NCBI GenBank assembly: GCA_947499125.1 | Contig: CANMMP010000001.1 | Span: forward strand, 1,341,380 to 1,405,379 | Reading direction: 5' to 3' | Source of the DNA: an uncultured Pontibacter sp. | Lineage (GTDB): Bacteria > Bacteroidota > Bacteroidia > Cytophagales > Hymenobacteraceae | Length of the DNA: 64,000 nt | Part shown: in pieces, positions 26,105 through 32,826 of the stretch | Layout: every line of letters starts with the position of its first letter | Numbering within the stretch: position 1 is the first letter of the stretch | Translations under genes and position numbers: made by a program | The notes under the pieces: model-generated | The model's input: the letters and a program-made list of their open reading frames with translations, nothing else | Told to the model about the DNA's origin: nothing | Database searches by the model: none

Positions 26105-26112
26105 TACTTTTG
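26105..26112 (+). promoter_or_regulatory. Candidate -7 box TACTTTTG for the recombinase
   Basis: Fits TAnnTTTG, 23 bases upstream of the recombinase start. It overlaps a small inverted repeat TTTTAC/GTAAAA (26102-26107 and 26114-26119), a possible operator. Confidence 0.45.
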
Positions 26113-26134
26113 GGTAAAATAAACACTAAACCCC

Positions 26135-27595
26135 ATGCAGCAGACTTACCATACTGCCCCTGTCCTGTACCTGAACTCGCTTGAACACGATGGGAAGCCC
26201 TTTATCCGGATATGGCACAAACCCAACCCCTTTATAGTGAAGCGATTGAAGGAGGCGACCTGGGTAAAATACAGCAAGACTTACAAATGCTTTGTGATGC
26301 ACCACAGTTCGGATAGCATTGAGAAAACCTGCGGGCATTTCCAAGGGTTGGCCGACGTAAACACGCGGTACCTGTATAGGCCTAAAAGGCTGAAACCAAG
26401 TAAGCTCATACCTGTGCTGGCAGGTGAACAGGTGGGAGAGCCGCTCGAAAAGTTGCCTGAGATGCCCGTAGTAAGGCTTCAGCCCATGCTGGTGGGAGAC
26501 GGGCAGACAACGGTTATCAGTGTTACCTTCCGTTACAGCCAGCAGGTATATGAAACGCTCAGGTACAGCAGCCTTGCCACCTGGCAGCGGGAGCAGAAGT
26601 GCTTTACCATACCCGAAGGCGGCCAGCACCTGCAGCAGCTGGCCCAGGACCTGGAGGGAGTTGGCTGGCTGTGGCTGAGCCAGGAACTGGTGGTGCGGGA
26701 TGTGGTGCTGCTGCGCCAGTTATGGGAGCAGACTTACCACAAAAAGGAAGACTACATCCCCTGTCCGATCGACTACCTGGAGAAGCTTTTTCTGCTCAAT
26801 TACTCCATGAACACCATCCGCACCTACCATAGCCTGTTACTACGGTTTCTCAACAGCCATAAAGAAAAAGGGTTGGAGCAGGTGAATACTTTTACAGAAG
26901 AAGCTATTAACCAGTACCACCGGCAAATGGTGCAGACCGCCAACTACTCCTGCTCTTTTATTAACCAGAGTATTAATGCCATTAAGTTCTACTACCAGCG
27001 GGTGCTGGGCCGCCATGAGGTGCAGCTGCGCAACGTGGAGCGCCCCGAAAAACCTGACCGGTTACCCACCGTGCTCAGCAAGCAGGAAGTGCTGAAGATA
27101 CTTTCTGCGACTGATAATCTGAAGCATAAATGCCTGCTGCAATTGCTGTATTCCGGTGGCCTGCGCATTGGCGAAGTAATTAACCTGAAGCTGACGGATA
27201 TAAAATCGGAGCGGAATATGCTGTTTATACGTGGCGGCAAAGGTAAAAAAGACCGCACAACTGTTTTATCGCAACGGTTGCTGGAGAACCTTAGAAATTA
27301 CTATAAAGGTTATAAACCGAAAGAATGGTTATTTGAAGGGCAATACGGTGGCCAGTACACAGCAGACAGCATCCGGAATGTGTTCAGGGCGTGTATGGCG
27401 AAAGCTGAAATAAAAACAAAGGCTACCCCACATACATTGCGGCACTCTTTTGCCACACACCTGCTGGAACAGGGCACTGACCTGCGTTACATACAAACCC
27501 TGTTAGGGCACCGTTCGAGCAAAACCACCGAAATTTATACCCACGTAACAACCTACGCGTTAGATAAAATTGTGAGCCCGCTAGATAATCTTTAG
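26135..27595 (+). CDS. Tyrosine recombinase/integrase with long N-terminal extension
   Basis: 486 residues. The first ~195 residues have no family I can name and contain repeated-looking halves around FIVKRLKEATWVKYSKTYKCFVM and YETLRYSSLATWQREQKCFTI, i.e. a duplicated module. A SAM-like core-binding domain follows (LNYSMNTIRTYHSLLLRFLNSHK, about 225-320). The catalytic domain has SGGLRIGEV (Arg near 343), GGKGKKDRT (Lys), PHTLRHSFATH (His and Arg near 433-436), LLGHRSSKTT and the nucleophile TEIYTHV (Tyr near 468). All catalytic residues are present. The IntI-specific insertion before the second box is absent, so it is not a canonical integron integrase, although the C-terminus KIVSPLDNL resembles that group. 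It precedes a cassette-like array. Confidence 0.9.
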   Translation: MQQTYHTAPVLYLNSLEHDGKPFIRIWHKPNPFIVKRLKEATWVKYSKTYKCFVMHHSSDSIEKTCGHFQGLADVNTRYLYRPKRLKPSKLIPVLAGEQVGEPLEKLPEMPVVRLQPMLVGDGQTTVISVTFRYSQQVYETLRYSSLATWQREQKCFTIPEGGQHLQQLAQDLEGVGWLWLSQELVVRDVVLLRQLWEQTYHKKEDYIPCPIDYLEKLFLLNYSMNTIRTYHSLLLRFLNSHKEKGLEQVNTFTEEAINQYHRQMVQTANYSCSFINQSINAIKFYYQRVLGRHEVQLRNVERPEKPDRLPTVLSKQEVLKILSATDNLKHKCLLQLLYSGGLRIGEVINLKLTDIKSERNMLFIRGGKGKKDRTTVLSQRLLENLRNYYKGYKPKEWLFEGQYGGQYTADSIRNVFRACMAKAEIKTKATPHTLRHSFATHLLEQGTDLRYIQTLLGHRSSKTTEIYTHVTTYALDKIVSPLDNL

Positions 27596-27605
27596 AAAAG
27601 GCACT

Positions 27606-27742
27606 ATATTAGCTAAATAATATGCAAACGGGGCGATCTATGAGTGCTGATGCATAACAATAGCCTAAAAAACAGGTATTGCTACCTCCACACATAGTGC
27701 AGATAAGCCGAATAGACTTCCGTTTATACTATAGTTGTATGC
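27606..27742. repeat. Inverted-repeat region between recombinase and first cassette ORF (possible att site)
   Basis: Contains ATATTA/TAATAT (27606-27623) and an imperfect long pair: GCATAACAATAG at 27652-27663 and CTATAGTTGTATGC at 27729-27742. GCATAAC is the complement of a GTTATGC box. It could be an attI-like or decayed attC-like site. It does not align well with the three 65-bp sites. Confidence 0.3.
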
Positions 27743-27758
27743 AAGCTAAAATTATGAA

Positions 27759-28196
27759 ATGGAGATAAAACTGAAAGAAGGAGTAGACGATTTGAAGTTC
27801 GGTATGACTCGTAAGGAAATTATCTCCATTCTTGGAGAGCCTGACAGAAGCTTCACAGATGGCGATGACGATACCGAGTTGCAGTTAGAGTGGAATGACA
27901 GAAAACTACGACTTACATTTTATCAGAATCATAACGACCGCTTTGGTTACCTGAGAACAAAGAATCAAAAGCTGAATTTTGAAGGAAAGGAGATACTTGA
28001 GAGAAGCTTTGAAACTGTAAGAAACGAAGTCTTTGGGAATGTAATTGAAGAGTGGGAATGTGACGACTATGGCACATTCTTGACCTACTTTAATGAAGAA
28101 TACTGGTTGACCTGCCAAGTGGAGTATGGTGTAGTGAGTAATGTTGAAATGGGAGTGCCATTTAAAAATGAAGAAGAGTATGAGTGGGCAGTTTAA
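27759..28196 (+). CDS. Cassette-borne hypothetical protein, 145 residues
   Basis: An acidic soluble protein without signal peptide. The segment FGMTRKEIISILGEPD has the GMT-x-x-E-(V/I)-x-x-x-L-G-x-P pattern seen in BamE-like and several immunity-like small folds, but the rest is not recognisable. It is followed 12 bases later by the first attC-like site. Base composition by eye is more AT-rich than the flanking housekeeping genes, and AASTATA words are absent from it, consistent with acquisition. Start is ATG at 27759; no clear promoter box, so it may rely on readthrough. Confidence 0.7.
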   Translation: MEIKLKEGVDDLKFGMTRKEIISILGEPDRSFTDGDDDTELQLEWNDRKLRLTFYQNHNDRFGYLRTKNQKLNFEGKEILERSFETVRNEVFGNVIEEWECDDYGTFLTYFNEEYWLTCQVEYGVVSNVEMGVPFKNEEEYEWAV

Positions 28197-28208
28197 AAGA
28201 AAGCCTTC

Positions 28209-28273
28209 ATACAACACGGCACAGGCTCCATACTCGGCTATGCCTCGTTCGTAGCCTGTCCTAAACGTTAGGT
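28209..28273 (+). repeat. attC-like recombination site 1
   Basis: Outer boxes are ATACAAC (28209-28215) and GTTAGGT (28267-28273, fits GTTRRRY). Inner arms ACAGGCT (28221-28227) and AGCCTGT (28253-28259) are perfectly complementary. The centre contains ACTCGGCTATGCCTCG, related to the other two sites. Total length 65 bp, between two ORFs. Confidence 0.6.
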
Positions 28274-28311
28274 GGTAATTGAAAACATCTAAAACTTTAA
28301 TGAGATAAAAA

Positions 28312-28707
28312 ATGGAAACAACCTCAAGTTCAGCAGGAAATATTGATTTGCTGAGGCAGGATATACTTGATAAAATAGGAGAAATAATAATTAAAGAAAA
28401 AGGTGGTGACCACAATGAAACTCTTGAAGTGACAAAAAAAATATACCAGAAGAAGCTACAAACGGCGTCAATTCAATATAGAATTACGCGTCCCATAACA
28501 ATAGCTATGGTTATTCTCTTTATCCTTACCTGCCTTGCTCATTTAGGCGACTTCAACTTTTTAATTCAATGGCAACAAGCAACTTTGTTCACCTTTATGA
28601 CCTTTACATTGATATTGAGTACCTTCAGCCTTAAACAGCAAATTGAAAGGTATGAGCATCTTCTGTACCTGCTCAGAGTGACAGAAAGTATCGATAAATT
28701 AAAATAA
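28312..28707 (+). CDS. Cassette-borne two-helix membrane protein, 131 residues
   Basis: The N-terminal half is soluble and helical. Two hydrophobic helices follow, about residues 61-76 (TIAMVILFILTCLAHLG region) and 84-100 (ATLFTFMTFTLILSTF). A short amphipathic C-terminus ends in RVTESIDKLK. No family recognised. It begins 38 bases after attC-like site 1 and ends five bases before site 2, so the unit is compact, as expected of a cassette. Could be a phage- or toxin-related membrane protein; no direct evidence. Confidence 0.68.
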   Translation: METTSSSAGNIDLLRQDILDKIGEIIIKEKGGDHNETLEVTKKIYQKKLQTASIQYRITRPITIAMVILFILTCLAHLGDFNFLIQWQQATLFTFMTFTLILSTFSLKQQIERYEHLLYLLRVTESIDKLK

Positions 28708-28711
28708 CTTT

Positions 28712-28776
28712 CACCAACCCAGTGCAGCCTTAACCCTTGCTACACTGCGGACTTGGGCTGCACGAACACATTATGC
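28712..28776 (+). repeat. attC-like recombination site 2
   Basis: Outer boxes CACCAAC (28712-28718) and ATTATGC (28770-28776, one base off GTTRRRY at the G). Inner arms GTGCAGCC (28722-28729) and GGCTGCAC (28756-28763) pair perfectly over 8 bp. Also 65 bp. Over the last 47 bases it matches site 3 at 32 positions with no gap. Confidence 0.6.
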
Positions 28777-28822
28777 TAAATAAAATTATAGAGAAAGTAG
28801 ATAGCTAAGAATCTAAAGCCCT

Positions 28823-29395
28823 ATGAAACACCTGAACTTAATCCTACTTCTACTCCTAATTTCAGTGTTCATTTCTTGTAAGAAAAAGGACATAGCACCA
28901 GCAGACCCTATCACCCAGCTACCTATGGCCACAGGTTATGGAGCAAACACTATTGGCTGCTTAGTGAACGGGAAGGCACTGCTGCCAAAGAGTGGTGGCT
29001 GGATGAGCCGCCCCTACAGCTGCTATTATCAGTACCTCGACAACAGCATGAGCAAAGGCTACTACTTTAATGTGTCAATCTATAACAGTAAAGGTGAGCC
29101 TTATAAAGGTGTTTATGTTCAGACAGAGAACATAGAATTTGAAGAAGGACAGACCTACCCGCTCACGACAAAAGGGATAGACGGTAAGGCTTATGCCTTT
29201 TATGTGGAAGATTATGAATCGGGAGTAGAATTAAGATATGATACCAACGAAACATATACAGGCGAGCTGACCATCACCAAGCTGGACAGGGCGGAGCAGA
29301 TCATCTCGGGCACTTTCTGGTTTGATGCCGTTAGCGAAAATGGGCGGACAGTAGAAGTGCGTGAAGGTAGGTTTGATATGAAATATGTAAAATAA
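28823..29395 (+). CDS. Lipoprotein of DUF6252-like type
   Basis: 190 residues. Signal MKHLNLILLLLLISVFISCKKK has a lipobox ending in Cys19. The mature part starts with GANTIGCLVNGKALLPKSG, a motif I associate with DUF6252-type Bacteroidota lipoproteins, followed by a beta-rich domain that ends ISGTFWFDAVSENGRTVEVREGRFDMKY. Function unknown; such proteins are frequent as singletons in accessory regions. It lies between attC-like sites 2 and 3, upstream of the toxin-antitoxin pair, with no site of its own visible in the 160 bases after it. Confidence 0.7.
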   Translation: MKHLNLILLLLLISVFISCKKKDIAPADPITQLPMATGYGANTIGCLVNGKALLPKSGGWMSRPYSCYYQYLDNSMSKGYYFNVSIYNSKGEPYKGVYVQTENIEFEEGQTYPLTTKGIDGKAYAFYVEDYESGVELRYDTNETYTGELTITKLDRAEQIISGTFWFDAVSENGRTVEVREGRFDMKYVK

Positions 29396-29506
29396 GCAAT
29401 TAAGCGTAAGCTTTCAAGCCAATAAAGTATAACCACACCTAAACTATAGCTACGGCATAGTTTATCTCAGTCCGTTGCCTATCATAGTAATCTATAGAAC
29501 TTTGTC

Positions 29507-29536
29507 TTGTAATTGATCGTTTGTGTAATAACTTTG
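29507..29536 (+). promoter_or_regulatory. Bacteroidota promoter (TTG-N19-TAACTTTG) of the toxin-antitoxin pair
   Basis: TTG at 29507-29509, exactly 19 bases, then TAACTTTG at 29529-29536, matching the phylum consensus TTTG-N19-TAnnTTTG. The antitoxin ATG follows 23 bases later. This is the best complete promoter seen in the window. Confidence 0.7.
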
Positions 29537-29559
29537 TAATTACTTTAAACAGAAGTACT

Positions 29560-29805
29560 ATGGAAGTATCAATCATTCAAATCGGAAATTCAAAGGGACT
29601 TCGGCTGACCAAGTCCATTCTGGAAAGGTATAACATTAAGGATAAAGTTGAGCTAATACTGGAAAAGAATCAGATTATTCTAAAGCCAGTTGAGCATCCA
29701 AGGAAAGGCTGGGATAAGGCATTCAGGAAGATGCATGAGAACGGTGATGACCAGCTTTTGATGGATGATGTGTTTGGTGATGAAAGCTTTGACGAATGGA
29801 AATAA
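29560..29805 (+). CDS. AbrB/MazE-like antitoxin
   Basis: 81 residues from the ATG at 29560. The N-terminal MEVSIIQIGNSKGLRLTKSILERYNI is the swapped-hairpin AbrB/MazE DNA-binding fold (IGNSKGLRLTK is diagnostic), and VELILEKNQIILKPV completes it. The acidic C-terminal ~35 residues (MHENGDDQLLMDDVFGDESFDEW) would wrap around and neutralise the toxin. The toxin ATG lies 10 bases inside its 3' end, the usual coupling of such pairs. Likely autoregulated through the promoter just upstream, by analogy. Confidence 0.88.
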   Translation: MEVSIIQIGNSKGLRLTKSILERYNIKDKVELILEKNQIILKPVEHPRKGWDKAFRKMHENGDDQLLMDDVFGDESFDEWK

Positions 29806-30119
29806 GCCAATATGAGATAGTCCTGGTGAATCTGGACCCTACTGTAGGCAGTGAAATACAGAAAACAAGGCCATGTGTGGTGATATCCCCTGATGAGATC
29901 AATCATAACCTAAGAACAGTAGTTATCGCGCCGATGACCACCAAGAGTCGTAGCTACCCTACCAGGGTGAAAGTGAAACACAACAATCAAGTGGGGTGGG
30001 TGGTAATTGACCAGATAAGGACTATTGACAAAGTCCGCATTGTTAAAGTGTTAGGAAACCTGAACCCTTCAGAAGTAGCTATCTGCAAAAGTGTGATAAA
30101 AGAAACCTTCGTGGACTAA
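29796..30119 (+). CDS. PemK/MazF-family mRNA endoribonuclease toxin
   Basis: 107 residues. ISQYEIVLVNLDPTVGSEIQKTRPCVVIS is the hallmark start of the MazF/PemK fold, with the catalytic Arg in KTRP. VIAPMTTKSRSYPTRVKV supplies the catalytic Ser/Thr region and VVIDQIRTIDKVRIVKVLG the dimer and C-terminal strands. These toxins cut mRNA at short motifs and arrest growth until the antitoxin rebinds. The gene is intact. It is the last gene before attC-like site 3, so the pair sits in a cassette context, where it would stabilise the array. Confidence 0.92.
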   Translation: MEISQYEIVLVNLDPTVGSEIQKTRPCVVISPDEINHNLRTVVIAPMTTKSRSYPTRVKVKHNNQVGWVVIDQIRTIDKVRIVKVLGNLNPSEVAICKSVIKETFVD

Positions 30120-30133
30120 TAAAAAACGACAAT

Positions 30134-30198
30134 AGGTAACCCGTTGCACCCGTAACCCTCGCTATGCTTCAGGCTTCAACTGCACAAAGCCGTTATAC
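30134..30198 (+). repeat. attC-like recombination site 3
   Basis: Outer boxes AGGTAAC (30134-30140) and GTTATAC (30192-30198, close to GTTRRRY). The centre TAACCCTCGCTATGC is shared with site 2. Inner arms are weaker here: TTGCA (30144-30148) against TGCACAA with one extra base. Length is again 65 bp. Confidence 0.5.
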
Positions 30199-30265
30199 TA
30201 TATCAATATAAATAAATATAAGGTAAGAAAACCTTAGTTTTTGATCTTTCTACTAATCCCTTGTT

Positions 30266-30811
30266 ATGATACGTGCTTTATATTCCCTGCTCTGCTTTAT
30301 ACTTCTGGTTGGCTGTGCTTCCTCTAAAAACATAGCCCCCGAGTCACTCACTTTTCAGCAACAGTTAGCGTTGCACTGCGGCAAATCTTTTGCTGGCAAA
30401 ACTATATTTCCTGCCGATGGCACCGACCCTTTTGCAGGCAAAGCGCTTGTAATGCATGTGCAAACCTGCAACGATACCGAAACGCGTATTCCCTTTACTG
30501 TTGGCGAAGACCGCTCGCGCACCTGGGTACTTACCCGGCTACCCGAAGGCCTGCAACTGAAACACGACCATCGCCACGAAGATGGCACCCCGGATGAGGT
30601 AACCATGTATGGCGGCATATCTACACAGGCGCCGGATGCTTTACAACAACGCTTCCCTGCCGATGCTTATACTGCCGAATTGTTACCAGCAGCCGCCACC
30701 AATGAGTGGACCATGGCTATCAGCCCTGACGGAAAAACCTTCAGCTACATTTTAAAACGCGACGGCAAAATGCGTTACCAGGCAGATTTCGACCTGACAG
30801 CCCCTTTGTAA
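30266..30811 (+). CDS. Small predicted lipoprotein of unknown function
   Basis: 181 residues. Signal MIRALYSLLCFILLVGCASS has lipobox LVGC. The mature region shows CGKSFAGKTIFPADGTDPFAGKALVMHVQTC, DRSRTWVLTRLPEGLQLKHDHRHEDGTPDEVTMYGG and a closing FSYILKRDGKMRYQADFDL. The same arrangement occurs in secreted proteins across several phyla, but I know no function. AASTATA words return in its flanks (perfect AACTATAGTT at 30813-30822), so it probably marks the return to core genome after the cassettes. Confidence 0.72.
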   Translation: MIRALYSLLCFILLVGCASSKNIAPESLTFQQQLALHCGKSFAGKTIFPADGTDPFAGKALVMHVQTCNDTETRIPFTVGEDRSRTWVLTRLPEGLQLKHDHRHEDGTPDEVTMYGGISTQAPDALQQRFPADAYTAELLPAAATNEWTMAISPDGKTFSYILKRDGKMRYQADFDLTAPL

Positions 30812-30871
30812 CAACTATAGTTATAAACCAAAGTATAAATTTGCACCCACATTTACTTAGCTTATAAAACT

Positions 30872-31711
30872 ATGGCAGACAAACAGAACGAGCCATCCGA
30901 AGAAAAATACCTGCATGGTTACTCCACCGAAGAGCAGCAGCGCCTTTACAAACAGGCCCGCTTTATGGAGAACAAGATCTATTCTGATATAGATTTCTCG
31001 ACGGTTACAAACTTATTGGAGGTTGGCTGTGGCGTAGGAGCACAATCAGAGATACTGCTGCGCCGTTTCCCGCACTTGTTCTTAACAGGCATCGATTACG
31101 CTGACAAACAGATAGAACAGGCCCAGAAATTTTTAGAAACGGTGCCTTATGCCAAAGACCGCTATAAGCTGATGCAGGAAAATGCAATGGATATGAGCTT
31201 TACGTCGCAGGCCGAATTTGATGGCGCTTTTCTGTGCTGGGTGCTGGAGCATATTCCGGACCCGGCAAGAGTGTTATCTGAAGTTCGTCGCGTACTGAAA
31301 CCGGGCAGCCCTATCGTTATAACCGAAGTATTGAACTCGAGCTTTTTTGTAGAGCCATACTCGCCGAGCGTGCTGCAATACTGGATGCGCTTTAATGATC
31401 TTCAGTACGACATTAGCGGCGACCCGTTTGTGGGCGCTAAACTGGGTAATTTGTTACAATCTGTAGGTTACCAACGCATCACTACCGAGCCCAAAACCTT
31501 CCACCTGGATAGCCGCAACCCTGCCAAACGCGCCGAGATGATCGCTTACTGGACAGAGTTATTGTTGAGCGGATTACCCCAATTGCTGGAAGCCGGTTAT
31601 GTAGATAAAGAACTGGCCGATAACGTAAAGAAGGAAATGCAGATAGTTGCCAAAAGCCCGAATGCCGTCTTCTTTTATACTTTTATCCAAGCCAAAGCTT
31701 TTACGTCGTAA
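30872..31711 (+). CDS. Class I SAM-dependent methyltransferase
   Basis: 279 residues. Motif I LLEVGCGVGAQS near residue 49 binds S-adenosylmethionine; GIDYADKQIEQAQ is motif post I, FDGAFLCWVLEHIPDPARVLSEVRRVLKPG is motifs II and III. The C-terminal half (YWMRFNDLQYDISGDPFVGAKLGNLL) carries the substrate-binding helices. The family includes ubiquinone/menaquinone and small-molecule methylases; the acceptor is unknown. Its stop is 7 bases from the convergent HhH gene. Confidence 0.87.
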   Translation: MADKQNEPSEEKYLHGYSTEEQQRLYKQARFMENKIYSDIDFSTVTNLLEVGCGVGAQSEILLRRFPHLFLTGIDYADKQIEQAQKFLETVPYAKDRYKLMQENAMDMSFTSQAEFDGAFLCWVLEHIPDPARVLSEVRRVLKPGSPIVITEVLNSSFFVEPYSPSVLQYWMRFNDLQYDISGDPFVGAKLGNLLQSVGYQRITTEPKTFHLDSRNPAKRAEMIAYWTELLLSGLPQLLEAGYVDKELADNVKKEMQIVAKSPNAVFFYTFIQAKAFTS

Positions 31712-31718
31712 GTTATAC

Positions 31719-32654
31719 TTATACCCCAAGGTAGGGCCTGAGCTTTTCGTATAGCTCGGGCGTTACTAATTTTATTTCTTTCAGTTCTTCCACATTTTCA
31801 AAACGGCCATGCTGCTCGCGGTAAGCAACTATAGCGCGAGCTAAATTCGAGGTCATGTAGGGGTGTGCTCTTAACTGCTCCACCGTAGCCGAGTTTAAGT
31901 TTATACTTGCCGGGCTGTGTGTTTTGGCTACAAACGTATACTTGTGCAGGCTATCAATAATGTTAGGTTGCAGCCCATATACTTCCTTTACCTGCTCTAA
32001 ACTATAAAAACTGCCCAGCCTGTCGCGGTACTTAATTATTCGTGCCGATAGTTTGCTGCCAATTCCCCGGATCTGTTTTAGTTGCGTAGTGTCGGCTGTG
32101 TTGATGTTGAAGGGGGCAAGTATAAACCTTTCGCGGGGCCGGCTCTCCCGAGGAAAGTCGGGGTATGGTTGCCCAGCGTACGAACGGTTCCGGTTATACT
32201 TATCAGGCCTGGTTTCGGGTAAGTTTATAAAAGGATATAGCCGCTGATAAACCGAGTCGGGCATGCCATAGATCTTTCCCAACTCAGCTTTATAGGTCAG
32301 GTCGCCTACTTTGCTCCGGTAATTTAAAATGCGCTGCGCCAGATATTTTGGCAACCCGAATGCCTGCCACTCTTCCAGGGTCAGGGTATTGGGGTTAAAG
32401 GCGCGCAGCGGTGTTGCAGGTACTGTAGTCCGTTTATACTTGTCGGGTGCTTTTTCTAACTGCGCTACCAAACTATCGAGCAACTGCTGGTCGGCAGGGT
32501 TGGGCTGCATTGCCTGCTCCGAAGTATAAAACCTTGAAAATAGAAATGGTGCTGCCGTAAGCAGCACCATTATACTTATCAGCCACAAAAACCCGTTTAC
32601 CTCGCGCTGCGAAAAGCCAAAGTAGTTCCGGATCCAGTGCTTCAGTTTTCTCAT
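31719..32654 (-). CDS. ComEA-like helix-hairpin-helix protein
   Basis: 311 residues. A single membrane helix lies at about 19-40 (VNGFLWLISIMVLLTAAPFLF), with a short cytoplasmic start. Three HhH units follow: FNPNTLTLEEWQAFGLPKYLAQRILNYR, FNINTADTTQLKQIRGIGSKLSARIIKYRDRLG, and INLNSATVEQLRAHPYMTSNLARAIVAYREQHG. Such HhH repeats bind DNA backbone without sequence preference; ComEA binds incoming DNA in natural transformation. Bacteroidota relatives are common, and the DNA-uptake role is inferred. Its start overlaps the stop of the 57-residue MetS-like gene by ATGA, so the two are translationally coupled. Confidence 0.85.
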   Translation of the reverse strand: MRKLKHWIRNYFGFSQREVNGFLWLISIMVLLTAAPFLFSRFYTSEQAMQPNPADQQLLDSLVAQLEKAPDKYKRTTVPATPLRAFNPNTLTLEEWQAFGLPKYLAQRILNYRSKVGDLTYKAELGKIYGMPDSVYQRLYPFINLPETRPDKYNRNRSYAGQPYPDFPRESRPRERFILAPFNINTADTTQLKQIRGIGSKLSARIIKYRDRLGSFYSLEQVKEVYGLQPNIIDSLHKYTFVAKTHSPASINLNSATVEQLRAHPYMTSNLARAIVAYREQHGRFENVEELKEIKLVTPELYEKLRPYLGV

Positions 32655-32824
32655 TCTATAGGTTTACGGTTCGTCATGTCCCTGTCCGGGTCATCGTCGT
32701 TAAACAGGTACGAGTCCGGCTCCGGTTTGGGTGGTGCATTTAACACCTGGTAAAAGAAATATAGTGTCAGGCTGGTTACCAGGATCATGGTAGTGAGCAT
32801 AACTATTAGGGCAGATGTATTCAT
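32651..32824 (-). CDS. MetS-type small subunit of the NSS transporter
   Basis: A 57-residue protein. It starts MNTSALIVMLTTMILVTSLT and continues LYFFYQVLNAPPKP, giving one N-terminal membrane helix. An acidic tail (SYLFNDDDPDRDMTNRK) follows. A very short one-helix protein directly downstream of an NSS carrier matches the MetS subunit described for the MetPS methionine/alanine transporter of Corynebacterium. It starts 2 bases after the transporter stop and ends in an ATGA overlap with the next gene, so it is clearly translated in the operon. The tail composition differs from the usual MetS, so the name is a likely match only. Confidence 0.75.
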   Translation of the reverse strand: MNTSALIVMLTTMILVTSLTLYFFYQVLNAPPKPEPDSYLFNDDDPDRDMTNRKPIE

Positions 32825-32826
32825 AT

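Larger units (their letters stand above)
27596..30198 (+). mobile_element. Integron-like gene cassette array
   Basis: Five ORFs in one orientation (145 aa, 131 aa, 190 aa lipoprotein, MazE-like antitoxin, PemK-like toxin) are interleaved with three 65-bp attC-like sites at 28209, 28712 and 30134. Each site ends in a GTTRRRY-like box (GTTAGGT, ATTATGC, GTTATAC). The array begins right after the recombinase gene. If recombination occurs at the G/TT junction, as in integrons, the units would be about 0.5 kb (second) and 1.4 kb (third). What is seen is ORF/site alternation and site homology; mobility is inferred. Confidence 0.55.

Noticed and set aside
26135..27595. Insertion sequence ends around the recombinase
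   Set aside because: No terminal inverted repeats or target-site duplication could be found flanking the gene pair.
28209..28273. Explanation of the attC-like sites as plain terminators
   Set aside because: The stems are short, widely spaced by ~25-base loops and not followed by T tracts; the boxes at fixed 65-bp ends are not expected of terminators.
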